IMG/VR virus record: IMGVR_UViG_3300034418_003885
Location: 1 to 37,094 of that record
Strand: one strand, 5' to 3'
Length of the DNA: 37,094 nucleotides
Origin: a virus
Each line of letters begins with the position of its first letter. Within the stretch, counting starts at the first letter, position 1. Below the pieces are notes generated by a model. That model did not search any database, was not told where the DNA came from, and saw only the letters and a program-made list of their open reading frames with translations. Of the stretch, positions 36,574 through 37,094 are shown in pieces. A program made the translations under genes and the position numbers.

Positions 36574-37094
36574 TCAGGCGTTAGCACCGATGCTGGACGA
36601 TGACTCAATACGACGGAGGCTTGCCTCACGGAAGCGACCGTAACCGCCGAGCCAGTACCAACCGATTGGACGGAAACGCTCAAGGGTGTCAGTGATAGGA
36701 CCACGGACAATCTTCGGAAGCGCACCGTTACCATCAACGATTGAGTGTGCCTTAGCGAGAGCCTGACGGCCCATCACCAACGTTGCGTACACATCGATGG
36801 TACCGGCTGAACCGGTTCCGTTTGATGCGTTAGCAAACAGAGGTGCGCGTGGTGTCTCAATGAAACGGACACCCTCAAAAGCACCAATCTCACCGTTGTA
36901 AATCATGTCGGTGTCAACATAGACGTGTGGGTCACGCCATGCTGCTGCGCCGGTCTCTGAACGGAGGTCATAGGAAACGTCCGGGTGGATGAATCCCATG
37001 TACAAACCGTTGAACGTTGGGACGTTCGCTGCACGCAACTGTGCGGTTGCCTTACGAATGTCGTTGGCTTCCAACTCGTCTTCCACAGCGACGG
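36574..37094 (-). CDS. Major capsid protein, N4-gp56-like family (C-terminal part, cut by window edge)
   Basis: The C-terminal part of the capsid protein, running in open frame to the window end and continuous with 1-576 across the circle (bases 36964-37094 repeat 1-131). FNGLYMGFIHPDVSYDLRSE, then YNGEIGAFEGVRFIETPRAP and GRFREASLRRIESSSSIGAN are typical of the N4-gp56-like family. The GTG near 37086 is an internal Val codon, not a start. The unit-length gene is 966 bases, 321 residues. Confidence 0.93.
   Translation of the reverse strand, partial: VAVEDELEANDIRKATAQLRAANVPTFNGLYMGFIHPDVSYDLRSETGAAAWRDPHVYVDTDMIYNGEIGAFEGVRFIETPRAPLFANASNGTGSAGTIDVYATLVMGRQALAKAHSIVDGNGALPKIVRGPITDTLERFRPIGWYWLGGYGRFREASLRRIESSSSIGANA
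36964..37094. repeat. Terminal direct repeat, right copy (pairs with 1-131)
   Basis: Same 131 bases as the window start with one silent mismatch (37091). Marks the point where the circular unit was opened. Confidence 0.95.

Noticed and set aside
37084-37086. GTG start of a 170-residue protein at the right end
   Set aside because: It is an internal Val codon of the capsid gene. The frame continues upstream across the circular join to the true ATG at 576.
1-37094. Prophage or temperate phage
   Set aside because: No integrase, excisionase, repressor or attachment site was recognised and no host flanks are present. The circle closes on phage genes only.

Overview
The window holds one complete genome unit of a small tailed phage of the podovirus type, and its host is most probably an actinobacterium. 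The first and last 131 bases are the same sequence with one mismatch, and a major capsid gene reads straight through the join. The unit is therefore a circle (or circularly permuted molecule) of about 36,963 bp, opened inside the capsid gene. Actinobacteria are indicated by two WhiB-like iron-sulfur proteins, a family known only from Actinobacteria and their phages, and by two secreted proteins with Thr-rich linkers. Such linkers recall Acidimicrobiia-type actinobacteria, but that finer placement, and a freshwater or marine source, is inference. I see no integrase or repressor, no phage DNA or RNA polymerase and no tRNA.

Layout. A divergent control region lies at 13.31-13.49 kb. Leftward from it (minus strand) run terminase, a small basic protein, a 30-residue zinc ribbon, portal, a connector-region protein, a 1623-residue protein and three smaller presumed internal virion proteins, scaffold and capsid. 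Across the join (37.1 down to 27.2 kb) follow a small structural protein, three paralogous tail-fibre genes interleaved with two tail-assembly-chaperone-like genes, a 20-residue-repeat protein, several small basic proteins, a head-tail adaptor, a nozzle-like protein and another fibre. Next come lysis genes (endolysin, a secreted Thr-rich protein and three small membrane proteins, 24.7-27.1 kb). Last is a DNA-metabolism block (metallophosphoesterase, YqaJ-type exonuclease, Rad52-like annealing protein, SSB, PD-(D/E)XK resolvase-like nuclease), then a secreted lysozyme-like protein and two WhiB genes ending near 18.5 kb.

Rightward (plus strand, 13.49-18.46 kb) is an early block: a replication initiator followed by fifteen very small, mostly acidic proteins, closed by a strong intrinsic terminator at 18.475-18.529 kb. 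The initiator gene carries an origin-like array inside its coding sequence: a perfect DnaA box and four iterons whose DNA is kept although one is out of phase with the codons. Downstream is a 700-base gene-free stretch with a chain of hairpins that looks like a structured RNA. It is followed by a cluster of 15-bp repeats, a second DnaA box, a 14-bp palindrome and two near-consensus promoters with competing hairpins between them.

How it fits together (inference): the initiator and host DnaA open the origin and host polymerase copies the DNA. Exonuclease, annealing protein, SSB and resolvase support recombination and concatemer formation. The small early proteins and WhiB proteins probably redirect the host. 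The late operon builds a short-tailed virion with an ejectosome-type internal protein set and a modular fibre system.
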